From positions 28,601,791-28,665,790 of the forward strand of contig CM057156.1 of assembly GCA_029962745.1 (NCBI GenBank): DNA of 64,000 bases, in the 5' to 3' direction. Below, in pieces: positions 61,001 through 64,000 of the stretch; the first letter of the stretch is position 1; every line of letters starts with the position of its first letter. The position numbers were made by a program, and so were the translations under genes. Under the pieces are notes generated by a model, which made no database searches, was not told the origin of the DNA, and saw only the letters and a program-made list of their open reading frames with translations. Source of the DNA: Echinometra lucunter. Its lineage: Eukaryota > Echinodermata > Echinoidea > Camarodonta > Echinometridae.

Positions 61001-62198
61001 ACTCAAATTTTTGGTCAACTCTCGACTTTTTATGAGAAAATAAGCCAAAATGCATTAATTTCGATTGAAAAATCATCAAATTTTGAATATTATTCTTCTT
61101 AGAGTTCTATTCTTGATCATATATCCAAAAAAAAAATTACCATTGTGTAATCACTTTAAAGGGGGTACCCAATGCTGAAATAAAGTTAGCTCATTTAAAA
61201 GAGCATGATTTTATTAGCAGAAAATTATCTGCCTAAAGGTTTTTAAAAAGTCGTGTTGCCAAGGAAACCCCCAAATGTGGTAAGATTTCAGGATGTTTTT
61301 GACTCCTCAGCTGTGACCCAGTTTCAATTGGGTACCCACTTTGACGTCAAAATGACGTCAAAGTGGGTACCTTGTCACGCACTTCTAGCAGAATGTGTGC
61401 AAGGTATAATACATATTGTACAGTCTAGCGCCCAGCACAACTGCAATGCGCGAAGCTGGGTACCCACTTTTACGTCATACCTCATACTCAAATTTTTTGG
61501 TCAGCTCTTGACTTTTTATGAGAAAATTAGCCAAAATGCATTGATTTCGATTGAAAATCATTATATTTTTGATGTAATATTTCTTAGAATTCTATTCTTG
61601 ATCATATATCAATTTTTTTGTACAATTGTGTAATCACTTTAAACTACCTGTTGAGTCCCCTAATGTCAGGGCAGATGGATGTTTAAAGGTACTAAAGATC
61701 TTGCATAACCTCATAAGGACTTAGTGTTCATGTTGAAGCAAAATGAAAAAAAAAACTCTGAAAATTACTTGTAACACATAAGTAGAAGGTTTACATACTT
61801 TTGTTAAAAATGCAGCTGTACAACATTAATGAAATAGAATGCAGTTTTGTGATCTCTATGCAAATCTTTGTGGGCTTCTTTTTGTGTTATGTTTATTGGG
61901 TATTACAAATGATCCTATCTACCCCCCCCCCCCCCAAAAAAAAAAACAAAAAAACAAACCATATTTACCTTTAAACCTGTCTATAAAGGCCTTCCACGAA
62001 AGGCAGAAGCAATAGCCACTGCAGACAGGTAACTGCTAAATGCATGTTCCATCACACATATTTCTGCTTCAAGGGAAACAATGTTGGTGGCCACCGTTGT
62101 ATACCGATGAATTTTTGCCTTTTTCTTGAACAGGTTTTGGAGCTATGGCAGAGGTCTCAACCATAGTTGAAAGAGTGAAGGACATCTGCAACAGGTAA
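10339..62198 (+). CDS. PPCDC: Phosphopantothenoylcysteine decarboxylase, five coding exons
   Basis: This is a flavoprotein that decarboxylates 4'-phosphopantothenoylcysteine to 4'-phosphopantetheine in coenzyme A synthesis; animal family members are soluble FMN-binding trimers. Joining 10339-10491, 56815-56916, 58779-58907, 59595-59763 and 62134-62198 gives 205 codons plus TAA, close to the roughly 204 residues of the human enzyme. Intron phases are 0, 0, 0 and 1, and all introns are GT-AG. Visible motifs are GCTGSVAA (residues 29-36), DPVLH with the predicted catalytic His96, APLDANTLGK (109-118), PAMNTHMW (145-152, substrate-clamp Asn148) and ACGDKG (180-185, Cys181). No key residue is missing. 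Intron lengths are about 46.3, 1.86, 0.69 and 2.37 kb. The residues before about 23 are Ser/Pro-rich and probably disordered. Untranslated exons cannot be placed from sequence alone. The assignment rests on family motifs and is firm. Confidence 0.95.
10660..11000 (-). mobile_element. SINE (second family), carrying a mini-insertion
   Basis: Shares AGTGGGTTCTTGTATAGTGC, the TTATTACCC(T/C)GGCTTTAGC block, TTTCAAGGAAATTCTTC and GTACCCATTTACTAC with the copy at 50795-51080, in the same order and orientation. The tRNA-like head at the right side is decayed. A 65-bp insertion splits it at about 10713. Confidence 0.75.
10715..10779. mobile_element. 65-bp foldback insertion in the SINE
   Basis: GGGGCGTTTCATGAA and TTCATGAAATGCTCCCC are imperfect inverted ends; GTCGGTG and CACCGAC form a central hairpin. 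The SINE copy at about 50845 reads straight through this point, giving an empty site. Confidence 0.75.
11041..13288. repeat. Left arm of a long inverted repeat
   Basis: Reverse complement of 14955-17903, with many point differences and small indels. The outer edge is a C run matching the G run at 17890. The arm includes a conserved 60-codon frame that appears on the minus strand here and on the plus strand in the other arm (MKAKPMLHLIMLI at 12000 and 16416). Low-complexity C runs mark the middle (12545). Confidence 0.9.
13300..14525 (-). pseudogene. RTE-like retrotransposon fragment, minus strand
   Basis: Translated in shifting minus frames, it reads through a linker (ALKEDRELQVKYTVELRYRF), WLEHFQTLLGQP, EVMKRCDFGD and the reverse-transcriptase blocks RILEGTREKRLCIVMVFIDF and KAFDYLMKILRAYGIP. 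These are the linker and RT domain of non-LTR elements often labelled craniofacial-development-protein-like. Frameshifts and stops break it. About 425 bp present in the right copy are missing after the AYGIP point. Confidence 0.8.
14528..15303 (+). pseudogene. RTE-like retrotransposon fragment, plus strand
   Basis: It starts at KILRAYGIL, the same point where the minus copy breaks, and continues with VMKRDGKTEFVDILAGVPG, LYGSETGTLTKRL and YTRMLRTALSVNQIATRMRN, then TGLRERGGITERM. A TGA lies where the family usually has Cys before YTRML, and the catalytic YxDD region is not intact. Non-functional 5'-truncated copy. Confidence 0.8.
16603..17133. mobile_element. Insertion present only in the right arm
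   Basis: The left arm reads directly across the matching site (AACATCAATATT joined to GTGTTATGTAATTA). The right arm has about 530 extra bases between the two halves. The insert contains a GCGC-rich stretch near 16780-16870 and ends with the palindromic element 16985-17129. Confidence 0.8.
16985..17129. mobile_element. Near-complete palindrome, 145 bp
   Basis: ATTATATTGGATGGCT at the left and AGCCATCCAATATAAT at the right are exact inverses. Pairing continues through GGAATACCAGGAATATTCCA-like sequence to an inner pair CCAATATTGCACTCG and CGATTCGTGCAATATTGG. The stem is about 65-70 bp with a very small loop. Confidence 0.85.
17904..19512. other. Intron 1 sequence, non-coding
   Basis: Near 18000-18060 is a short decayed SINE piece (GGACTCGAATCGCCAACCTT, like that at 51010). 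G run at 19315-19330. No supported gene. Confidence 0.45.
19513..19606. mobile_element. 86-bp TTAA-flanked micro-element
   Basis: TTAA at 19513-19516 and 19603-19606 flanks an insert beginning CCTATTGAGTGCTAAGCC and ending ATGCTCAATGGG. It is shared with the copy at 57712-57803. Confidence 0.75.
19607..21040. other. Intron 1 sequence, non-coding
   Basis: Nothing recognised beyond A-rich and T-rich runs. Confidence 0.45.
21046..21600. repeat. Tandem repeat, about 128-134-bp unit, with internal G/GT expansion
   Basis: TACCTGGG recurs at 21101, 21229 and 21363, and again near 21542. The two central units are almost identical (GTGAAAGGGCTCTGCTTGTAG). The last unit is longer because of (GT)n and G runs at 21415-21460. 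Confidence 0.9.
21961..22034. repeat. (GATT)n microsatellite
   Basis: About 17 GATT units with one slip, followed by TCTATCTGTCTGTC. Confidence 0.95.
22231..22362. repeat. Left copy of an inverted promoter-like segment
   Basis: ACAGAAATAGAAGACGTAGAA at about 22240 and GCCGCCATCTTGCTTAGTCC at about 22333 also occur, inverted, at 25926-25818. On the minus strand the second block reads CAAGATGGCGGC, a YY1-type motif. The minus frame 22161-22430 (89 codons) starts next to it but is not conserved in the other copy. Confidence 0.6.
22391..23499. other. Intron 1 sequence, non-coding
   Basis: G run at 22870-22885, short CA repeat at 22917-22929, A-rich tail. No supported gene. Confidence 0.45.
23508..23689. 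mobile_element. hAT-like miniature element with 8-bp target-site duplication
   Basis: ATGGAGTC is present at 23500-23507 and again at 23690-23697. The inner ends are GGCCGTATGCAG and the inverse of CTGCGTACGGCC, each next to a long G or C run. An 8-bp duplication is the hAT signature. Confidence 0.88.
23698..24960. other. Intron 1 sequence, A-rich
   Basis: No supported plus-strand gene. If the minus-strand THAP-like unit is transcribed, this would be its 3' side. Confidence 0.4.
24965..25122 (-). pseudogene. THAP-like zinc-finger fragment (C-terminal half)
   Basis: After a T/C-rich tract and TCTAG at 25123, the minus strand reads DFQEDIILLKEFPANMRRDR and then FTPSQYSSLCSNHF, followed by 17 residues and TAG. 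This aligns with the second half of THAP domains (W/F..A.RR..F.P..YSS.CS.HF), including one Cys and the His of the C2CH site. The N-terminal Cys pair was not found in the next 600 bases upstream. THAP domains occur in cellular proteins and in P-element and Kolobok-type transposases, so this may be a relic of either. Confidence 0.5.
25683..25706 (-). CDS. Candidate first coding exon of the minus-strand THAP-like unit
   Basis: ATG at 25706 (minus) opens eight codons, MDAERLLQ, ending CAG before a donor-like GTTAGT. It lies just downstream of the promoter-like segment. Its phase (0) does not match the phase 1 needed by the THAP-like frame at 25122, so a missing exon, a different donor, or no gene at all remain possible. 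Confidence 0.2.
25818..25926. promoter_or_regulatory. Promoter-like segment with YY1 motif and paired E-boxes
   Basis: CCAAGATGGCGG at 25829-25840 is a YY1-type site. CACGTG occurs at 25844-25849 and 25852-25857. CpG density is high for this AT-rich intron. Both blocks are repeated in inverted orientation at 22231-22362. It could drive the minus-strand THAP-like unit or be a transposon end. Confidence 0.4.
25927..26270. other. CpG-rich segment with GTTCGAACG motifs
   Basis: Contains CGTTCGAACGGGTTCGGAAC, GCGTGCGAACGG, GCGAACGGTCCG and CGTTCCGTTCGAAG. The same motif set recurs at 31095-31300. Confidence 0.55.
28080..28105. repeat. (GAT)n microsatellite
   Basis: Eight to nine GAT units within a TGATGATA-rich stretch. 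Confidence 0.9.
29866..29901. repeat. Compound (CG)n(CT)n microsatellite
   Basis: GCGCGCGCGCG passes directly into CTCTCTCT. Confidence 0.95.
30119..30777. mobile_element. Element with GACCTGAT(C/T)TCGCGCA ends
   Basis: GACCTGATCTCGCGCATGT at the left mirrors ACATTTTAATTTTC-adjacent GCGCGAAATCAGGTC at the right; a third TGCGCGAAAT lies inside at about 30504. No target-site duplication or coding frame was seen. Confidence 0.6.
30893..31134. other. GC-rich overlapping frames, unassigned
   Basis: Open on both strands (plus 65 codons, minus 73 codons) with a base composition unlike the surrounding intron. The minus frame has LPRLPARLPGTIAGEIV and RPVVLSPNSADGRHVD. No family recognised; probably part of a decayed element ending in the CpG-rich segment that follows. 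Confidence 0.3.
31095..31300. other. Second CpG-rich GTTCGAACG segment
   Basis: CGAACGTTCGAACGCATC, GTTCGAGCGCGTTCCGAACG, CCGTTCGAACGC and GCGTGCGAACGG match the vocabulary of 25927-26270, 5 kb away. Confidence 0.55.
31301..32860. other. Intron 1 sequence with one unassigned frame
   Basis: A 92-codon plus frame at 32045-32323 (MEDPSNFFPRPISKLPDP...) has plausible composition and is followed by TAG, but there are overlapping frames on the other strand and no recognised family. Confidence 0.3.
32862..33208. mobile_element. Inverted-repeat element with inner 29-bp hairpin
   Basis: AGCCTTTTTACACT and AGTGTAAAAGGGCT are the inverted ends. Inside, CTTAGTCCTGTACTATTGG and following bases pair with an inverse copy over about 29 bases (27 matching). 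GGGCTAAA-type repeats continue through the interior, with TTAAGG(G/A)TAGT repeats at the right. Confidence 0.85.
33209..33740. other. Intron 1 sequence, non-coding
   Basis: Contains a repeated theme (AAATTTTCATGAAAATGACA and GACATTATTCATGAGACTGAC about 180 bases apart). No gene. Confidence 0.45.
33741..33783. repeat. Uninterrupted 43-base C run
   Basis: Forty-three consecutive C on the plus strand. The glycine-rich minus-strand frames across it are artefacts. Confidence 0.95.
33784..34842. other. Intron 1 sequence with AT and C runs
   Basis: (AT)n at about 34194-34217; a C run of about 19 followed by A run at 34590-34618. No supported gene. Confidence 0.5.
34843..35258. mobile_element. TTAA-flanked element with CCCATTCGTGACAG ends
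   Basis: TTAA at 34843-34846 and 35255-35258; CCCATTCGTGACAG just inside the left end is exactly inverted at the right end. A TTAA target fits piggyBac-like or Kolobok-like elements. The 93-codon plus frame inside is likely chance. Confidence 0.85.
35259..39529. other. Intron 1 sequence, no supported gene
   Basis: Long AT-rich stretch. Short frames, for example at 37916-38101 (61 codons, GC-richer than its surroundings) and 38699-39076 minus (125 codons), lack splice context and recognised motifs. Confidence 0.45.
39530..39630. repeat. Dispersed direct repeat, copy 1
   Basis: TGGTCATGCGATGACG... GTGCTGCATAACAAGT... GTCAGTCACCTT matches 40783-40910 in order. Confidence 0.6.
40546..40575. repeat. 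Short perfect palindrome
   Basis: AAAACTGGTATCAC and GTGATACCAGTTTT are separated by one base; a third GGTGATACC follows at about 40630. Confidence 0.8.
40783..40910. repeat. Dispersed direct repeat, copy 2, with hairpin
   Basis: Matches 39530-39630 but has extra sequence forming a hairpin (GATTATAGATCTG, nine-base loop, GCAGATCTATAATC... less one base). Confidence 0.6.
40911..43599. other. Intron 1 sequence, non-coding
   Basis: Around 40995-41090 is a decayed relative of the 86-bp TTAA micro-element (TCTATGGAAAATATGTGTTA). G run at 42544-42553. (CACTAT)n-like tract at 43470-43499. Confidence 0.45.
43600..43760. mobile_element. Relative of the 1087-1240 foldback element
   Basis: Shares TCTAATTTTGGAGT, GTCCCTAATTACAA and CTTAGATTAATTTC with the first copy, in the same order. 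Confidence 0.65.
43761..45279. other. Intron 1 sequence, non-coding
   Basis: No supported gene or clear repeat. Confidence 0.45.
45280..47270. repeat. Decayed tandem array, period near 141 bp
   Basis: A unit containing AGTTCAGTC..ACATTCA.TCCTAAGT, CTACATCTAACAC, GATAATTCATTTGACCTTC and GAGTGCCCCC recurs through the region. CATCTAACA-type boxes are at about 46090, 46231, 46373, 46740, 46858 and 47183; several intervals are 140-142 bases, others differ by indels. The C runs at 45330, 45440, 45985 and 47250 fall at the same place in the unit. Confidence 0.8.
47271..48784. other. Intron 1 sequence, non-coding
   Basis: A 106-codon plus frame at 47236-47556 begins in a C run and has no recognised domain. 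Confidence 0.45.
48785..49225 (-). mobile_element. tRNA-derived SINE (first family) split by an insertion
   Basis: On the minus strand, CTGTGGTATATTGG is A-box-like and GGTCCTGGGTTCAATCA is B-box-like. The tail continues on the other side of the inserted 48885-49128 segment (TTTACCCACTTTTGTCC). Same family as 6691-6850 and 62940-63100. Confidence 0.75.
48885..49128. mobile_element. 244-bp insertion with 11-bp target-site duplication
   Basis: GCCCAAGGACA occurs at 48874-48884 and again at 49129-49139. The insert begins GGGGCGGTGCTACGG and a long G run, and ends CCCTGGTGCCAACCCT, an imperfect inverse. It holds no gene. Confidence 0.88.
49494..50457. mobile_element. Inverted-repeat element enclosing a purine-rich satellite
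   Basis: GGGTGCGTTTCTGCTCA near 49499 mirrors TGAGCATAAACGCACCC ending near 50452, with further pairing inward (CGTTTTGAAATG and CATTTCAAAAGC). A CCAA(G) flanks both sides. Between the ends lies a block of GATAGAAA/GGAAGA sequence. Confidence 0.8.
49680..50275. repeat. Purine-rich satellite with 176-bp duplication
   Basis: The plus strand is almost only A and G with scattered T. GGATAAAACAAGG starts at 49708 and 49884; the intervening 176 bases are repeated nearly exactly, and a third partial copy follows. The long minus-strand frames (198 and 177 codons of Phe/Ser/Leu/Tyr) result from the composition, not from a gene. Confidence 0.9.
50458..50794. other. Intron 1 sequence, non-coding
   Basis: Nothing recognised. 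Confidence 0.45.
50795..51080 (-). mobile_element. tRNA-derived SINE, second family
   Basis: On the minus strand, GTGGTCTAGCAGAC is A-box-like and GGTTCGAGTCC is a good B box. The body matches 10660-11000 and the 3' end is an ATT-rich tail (ATAATAATAG on the plus strand). Confidence 0.8.
51081..52090. other. Intron 1 sequence, non-coding
   Basis: A 109-codon plus frame (51627-51956) overlaps a 70-codon minus frame; neither has recognised motifs. Confidence 0.4.
52091..52498. repeat. 34-bp minisatellite, about 12 copies
   Basis: The unit is near GTGTCAGCCTGAACAGGAGG plus GTGTTACATCTTGA, with scattered substitutions and a few one-base deletions. Confidence 0.95.
52499..54496. other. Intron 1 sequence, non-coding
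   Basis: Pyrimidine-rich tract at 52997-53140. No gene supported. Confidence 0.45.
54497..54660. repeat. (CT)n microsatellite and flanking CT-rich tract
   Basis: Two long CT runs split by a TT slip; the Ser/Leu frames across it are artefacts. Confidence 0.95.
54661..55061. other. Intron 1 sequence, non-coding
   Basis: Nothing recognised apart from the purine-rich end. Confidence 0.4.
55062..55092. repeat. (GA)n microsatellite
   Basis: AG dinucleotides; the tract resumes after the element at 55114-55590. Confidence 0.9.
55110..55594. mobile_element. TTAA-flanked element inserted in a GA tract
   Basis: TTAA at 55110-55113 and 55591-55594; inside, AGGCATTGGTTAAC pairs with the inverse GTTAGCCAATGCCT. 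Purine simple repeat lies on both sides. Confidence 0.8.
55595..56814. other. End of intron 1
   Basis: GA-rich sequence to about 55860, then ordinary AT-rich intron to the exon 2 acceptor, which follows TCTGTTTTTCAG. Confidence 0.5.
56815..56916 (+). CDS. PPCDC: PPCDC coding exon 2
   Basis: Thirty-four codons, phase 0 at both ends. The acceptor is TTTTTCAG and the donor is GTGAGA. It encodes residues 52-85, including EVSVVTTEHALKFF and YRDQDEWE, which correspond to the second strand and following helix of the family and match the animal PPCDC pattern VVTTE...DEWE. It continues exon 1 exactly even though the two are 46 kb apart. Confidence 0.93.
57291..57671. mobile_element. Foldback element of TTCGTTATTCCGAA repeats
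   Basis: The left half has repeated GGTTCGTTA and GTCTGAAAATGAAATAAG; the right half has the inverses (TAACGAACC, CTTATTTCATTTTTGGAC). The outermost ends GGTGGTTACA and ACATCACC pair loosely. Located in PPCDC intron 2. Confidence 0.85.
57712..57803. mobile_element. 84-bp TTAA-flanked micro-element
   Basis: TTAA, CCCATTAAATACTAAGCCC..., GTGCTCAATGGG, TTAA: the same family as 19513-19606. Confidence 0.75.
57804..58778. other. PPCDC intron 2 remainder
   Basis: A 73-codon frame at 58037-58258 is unsupported; a C run is at 58380-58390. The sequence runs to the exon 3 acceptor. Confidence 0.5.
58779..58907 (+). CDS. PPCDC: PPCDC coding exon 3 (catalytic His)
   Basis: Forty-three codons, residues 86-128, phase 0 at both ends. 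The acceptor is CTGTTTCAG and the donor is GTTAGT. It holds SDPVLHIELRRWAD, in which His96 is the family's catalytic base, and then APLDANTLGKIASGICDNLL, the FMN-contacting and subunit-interface segment. This is the most conserved part of the gene. Confidence 0.95.
58908..59594. other. PPCDC intron 3
   Basis: 687 bases, GT to AG. C/T-rich before the acceptor. Nothing else recognised. Confidence 0.6.
59595..59763 (+). CDS. PPCDC: PPCDC coding exon 4 (PAMN and ACGD motifs)
   Basis: Fifty-six codons plus one base, residues 129-185. The acceptor is CTTAGCAG and the donor is GTGATG, phase 1. TCVVRAWD is followed by CPAMNTHMWEHP (Asn148 in the PxMNxxMW substrate-recognition clamp) and ACGDKG with Cys181, the residue that reduces the enethiolate intermediate in the plant homologue. 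If intron 4 were retained, the frame would end shortly after 59763, so splicing to 62134 is required. Confidence 0.95.
59764..60670. other. PPCDC intron 4, first part
   Basis: No gene. TTAA-rich; a possible very decayed TTAA micro-element around 60541-60635. Confidence 0.45.
60671..61643. repeat. Two tandem 485-bp units with CRE-bearing palindrome
   Basis: TTAAAGGGGGTACCCAATGC begins at 60671 and 61156, and the two units agree closely throughout. Each contains a palindrome with two TGACGTCA sites. Both have a related plus-strand frame (107 and 126 codons) that begins in non-ATG context and matches no family I know. Confidence 0.9.
61331..61371. promoter_or_regulatory. Perfect 19-bp-arm palindrome with two CRE sites
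   Basis: GGTACCCACTTTGACGTCA, AAA, then the exact inverse. TGACGTCA (CREB/ATF consensus) is at 61342-61349 and 61353-61360. The first unit has the same structure at 60846-60886 with one mismatch. Binding is not shown by sequence alone. Confidence 0.45.
61644..62133. other. PPCDC intron 4, last part
   Basis: C/A homopolymer at 61922-61950; ends in the acceptor before 62134. Confidence 0.55.
62134..62198 (+). CDS. PPCDC: PPCDC terminal coding exon 5
   Basis: The acceptor is CTTGAACAG. The first two bases complete Gly185, and FGAMAEVSTIVERVKDICNR then ends in TAA at 62196-62198. The GFGAMAEV..IV..VK pattern matches the C-terminal helix of animal PPCDC. The stop overlaps a donor-like CAG/GTAACA at 62192-62199, so an alternative 3' end is conceivable. 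The coding part of this exon is the first unit of a tandem repeat that continues to 62465. Confidence 0.92.
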
Positions 62199-62465
62199 CA
62201 GAGGTCGGAGGTCAGGCAACAAAGTGTACCCATGGCAGAGGCCTCAACCATAGTTGAGAGAGTGAAGGATATCTGCAACAGGTAACAGAGGTCTGAGGTC
62301 AGGCATCAAAGTGTTACCCATGGCAGAGGTCTCAACTACAGTTGAGAGAGTGAAGGATATCTGCAACAGGTAACAGAGGTCTGAGGTCAGGCATCAAAGT
62401 GTTACCCATGGCAGAGGTCTCAACTACAGTTGAGAGAGTGAAGGATATCTGCAACAGTTGACAGT
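62145..62465 (+). repeat. Tandem array of the PPCDC terminal-exon segment, four units
   Basis: Units start at 62145, 62232, 62320 and 62408 (ATGGCAGAG in each), with periods of 87, 88 and 88 bp. Each carries the last 17 codons of PPCDC without an indel. Units 1-3 end in AGG TAA; unit 4 ends in AGT TGA. Differences are few and partly synonymous (GAA/GAG, GAC/GAT, ACC/ACT). Units 2-4 lack a polypyrimidine acceptor, so they are most simply 3' untranslated sequence. The non-coding half of each unit has AGGTC(G/T)GAGGTCA. Unit 4 is split by the element at 62466-62839 and resumes afterward to about 62890. Confidence 0.9.
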
Positions 62466-62839
62466 AGGTGCTTTCACACCTACCCGATCAGGAAAAATAC
62501 CTGGTATTTTGCCAGTGTGAATCAAAAGTACTCGTAATATCCCCCCCCCCCCAAAAAAAAGAAGAAAATACCTGTAGTTTAGTAGATACTTTCTATAATT
62601 ACGGATACTTTCCCCAAGGTCGTGGGGATATTTGCAGTGTGAAAGCAAATTACGAGAACTTTTATCTCGTCAAACACTAGCGCATGAACTATAATGCACA
62701 TGCTCATAAACTATGAGAACTTTCCTGTGGAGGTCTGGTTGAGGGAGGTATGAATGCATGAAATCGGGTGTTTGGGGGCCTGAAAAGGTTGTCGTAATTT
62801 ATGGGTATTTTTCCTGATCGGGTAGGTGTGAAAGCACCT
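62466..62839. mobile_element. Miniature transposon with perfect 36-bp terminal inverted repeats
   Basis: The first 36 bases (AGGTGCTTTCACACC...) are the exact reverse complement of the last 36 at 62804-62839. The 374-bp element holds a C/A homopolymer and no coding capacity. It lies inside the fourth PPCDC tail unit: the sequence after it (GGTCAAAGGTCAAGCACGAAGTGTAACCC in part) resumes the unit's second half. No convincing target-site duplication is visible. Confidence 0.9.
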
Positions 62840-62862
62840 TCTGACATGATGTCATAGGTTAA

Positions 62863-62875
62863 AGGTCAAAGGTCA
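62863..62875 (+). promoter_or_regulatory. Perfect DR1 nuclear-receptor-type site
   Basis: AGGTCA, one A, AGGTCA. This is the consensus for HNF4, RXR or PPAR-type dimers. It sits in the interrupted fourth tail unit just downstream of the PPCDC stop; the other units carry imperfect versions at the same place. Function is inferred only from the motif. Confidence 0.4.
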
Positions 62876-62939
62876 AGCACGAAGTGTAACCCTCCTTACA
62901 CAGGTATAAGACTAACCTGAGGTGGAATTAAAGGATGAG

Positions 62940-63100
62940 CTGGTGATGTATATTGTGGTATATTTGTGGAATCTCTTTACTCTCAAATAAGAGGTACTGG
63001 GTTAAACCCTGGCCTGGGGCTCACATGTACATCCTTAGACAAGGCATTTTACCCACATCTGTCCATCATGATCGAGGTGTATGAAATGGGTACATTGCAA
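62940..63100 (+). mobile_element. Decayed tRNA-derived SINE (first family)
   Basis: Contains TGGTATATTTGTGG, AAGAGGTACTGGGTTAAACC and ACAAGGCATTTTACCCACAT, matching the copies at 6691-6850 and 48785-49225. Confidence 0.65.
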
Positions 63101-63264
63101 TGAGGGGTAGTAATAATTGCAGGGCCCTTGGCTAGAGTAATGATGAGGCTGCCTCTGGCTAACCTGCTTCATGAAAATACCACAAGTCACATTTCTGTAA
63201 CAAGTCTGCTGACAATCGATCAAGTGCAACAGTTGCAGGAGCTTTTGACATAAGAGTTATTGTA

Positions 63265-63270
63265 AATAAA
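63265..63270 (+). terminator. Candidate PPCDC polyadenylation signal
   Basis: AATAAA about 1.07 kb after the stop. Another is at 63916-63921. Which, if either, is used cannot be told from sequence. Confidence 0.3.
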
Positions 63271-64000
63271 CATTGACAACCATTTTATATTGAGCAGGGG
63301 CCTTTGGTGTATCTTTATTATGTTGAAGTGAATTGATTTGAAGGATGAGCATTCTTGACCAGTATTTAAAGTGCTATGGGCAGTTTCTGTCCTGCCTCAT
63401 ACTGATATTGTACAGTCATGTATCTGATGTTTTTTACTACAATGCCATTTTATTTCGCTTTGAAATTCAAAATAGATTCATGTATTGTGCAGTTTGGTAA
63501 CATGAAACACTGTTTTTATGAAGGTGATTGATGACAAAATAAGCTGAGATTACAAAATTATGTTTTGAAATATTTTTAGTTATATATACATGGTTATATA
63601 TACCCTAGATTTGGTGGCATTATAAGGGGCTAAAATTGACAGTAAATCATTTAAATGGCCAATTGTGATCAGTGGAGAAACCCTGTCAGAATTTGTGTTC
63701 TTCCCTACACTGATTAATTCCAATAGATGAGGACTGAGTTCCAGTTGAATTTTTCTAGATCACTGCTCAATTTAACCTGTTGCCTGCAGGAAACTCGGTT
63801 GCCCCTGCATTAAATCTGTATTAAAAGAGTATGAAAATCTTGTAGTCAGCAGGTTAACAGTCCTGTTAATTTGTTGCTCCCTGTCAACTTACCTGTGTGT
63901 AAGATTCCACCACTAAATAAATCATTTACCTGTAAAGTACTATGCTCTTTTGTTAACCCTGTGCCTACAGGAATCTGGTTGCTCCTGTACTATTTAACCT
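63271..64000. other. Downstream flank
   Basis: TTAA-flanked 78-bp unit at 63772-63857 (CCTGTTGCCTGC ... GTCAGCAGG) and a related truncated unit starting at about 63954. No gene. Confidence 0.5.

Noticed and set aside
60720..61633. Two related plus-strand proteins of 107 and 126 codons
   Set aside because: They follow from the 485-bp tandem duplication and include the palindrome; no family features.
1..64000. CRISPR array, bacterial operon or phage system
   Set aside because: Introns, SINEs and animal PPCDC show nuclear eukaryotic DNA; the regular arrays are minisatellites with no spacer structure.

Overview
The window looks like intron-rich nuclear DNA from a marine invertebrate, most likely an echinoderm such as a sea urchin. 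The reasons are AT-rich non-coding sequence, very long G/C homopolymers, dense short inverted-repeat transposons, tRNA-derived SINEs, a degenerate non-LTR retrotransposon, and one conserved animal gene split by GT-AG introns. The species assignment is inference. Most long open frames here are chance frames in simple repeats or transposon debris.

One protein-coding gene can be rebuilt completely: a plus-strand phosphopantothenoylcysteine decarboxylase (PPCDC, coenzyme A synthesis). Its five coding exons lie at 10339-10491, 56815-56916, 58779-58907, 59595-59763 and 62134-62198. They join in frame to 205 codons, close to the usual animal length, and carry the flavin-site, catalytic His, PAMN and ACGD motifs. 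Intron 1 is about 46.3 kb, so most of the window is its first intron.

Layout: 1-10.3 kb is upstream flank with foldback elements, a SINE, and two miniature transposons with clear target-site duplications. 11.0-17.9 kb, inside intron 1, is a long imperfect inverted repeat around two oppositely oriented fragments of an RTE-like retrotransposon. 22.2-26.3 kb holds an inverted pair of promoter-like segments (YY1-type AAGATGGCGG) and a minus-strand fragment resembling the C-terminal half of a THAP zinc finger. 30-35 kb has more terminal-inverted-repeat elements and a 43-base C run. 45.3-47.3 kb is a decayed tandem array with a period near 141 bp. 48.8-52.5 kb has a SINE split by an insertion, a purine-rich satellite inside an inverted-repeat element, a second SINE and a 34-bp minisatellite. 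56.8-62.2 kb holds exons 2-5.

The most unusual locus is the 3' end of PPCDC. The last 17 codons and the following sequence occur in four tandem units of 87-88 bp. All four keep the frame open, and the fourth is split by a transposon with perfect 36-bp terminal repeats. Each unit contains direct AGGTCA-like half-sites, and the split fourth unit has a perfect DR1. No bacterial-type system, CRISPR array, rRNA or functional tRNA was seen.
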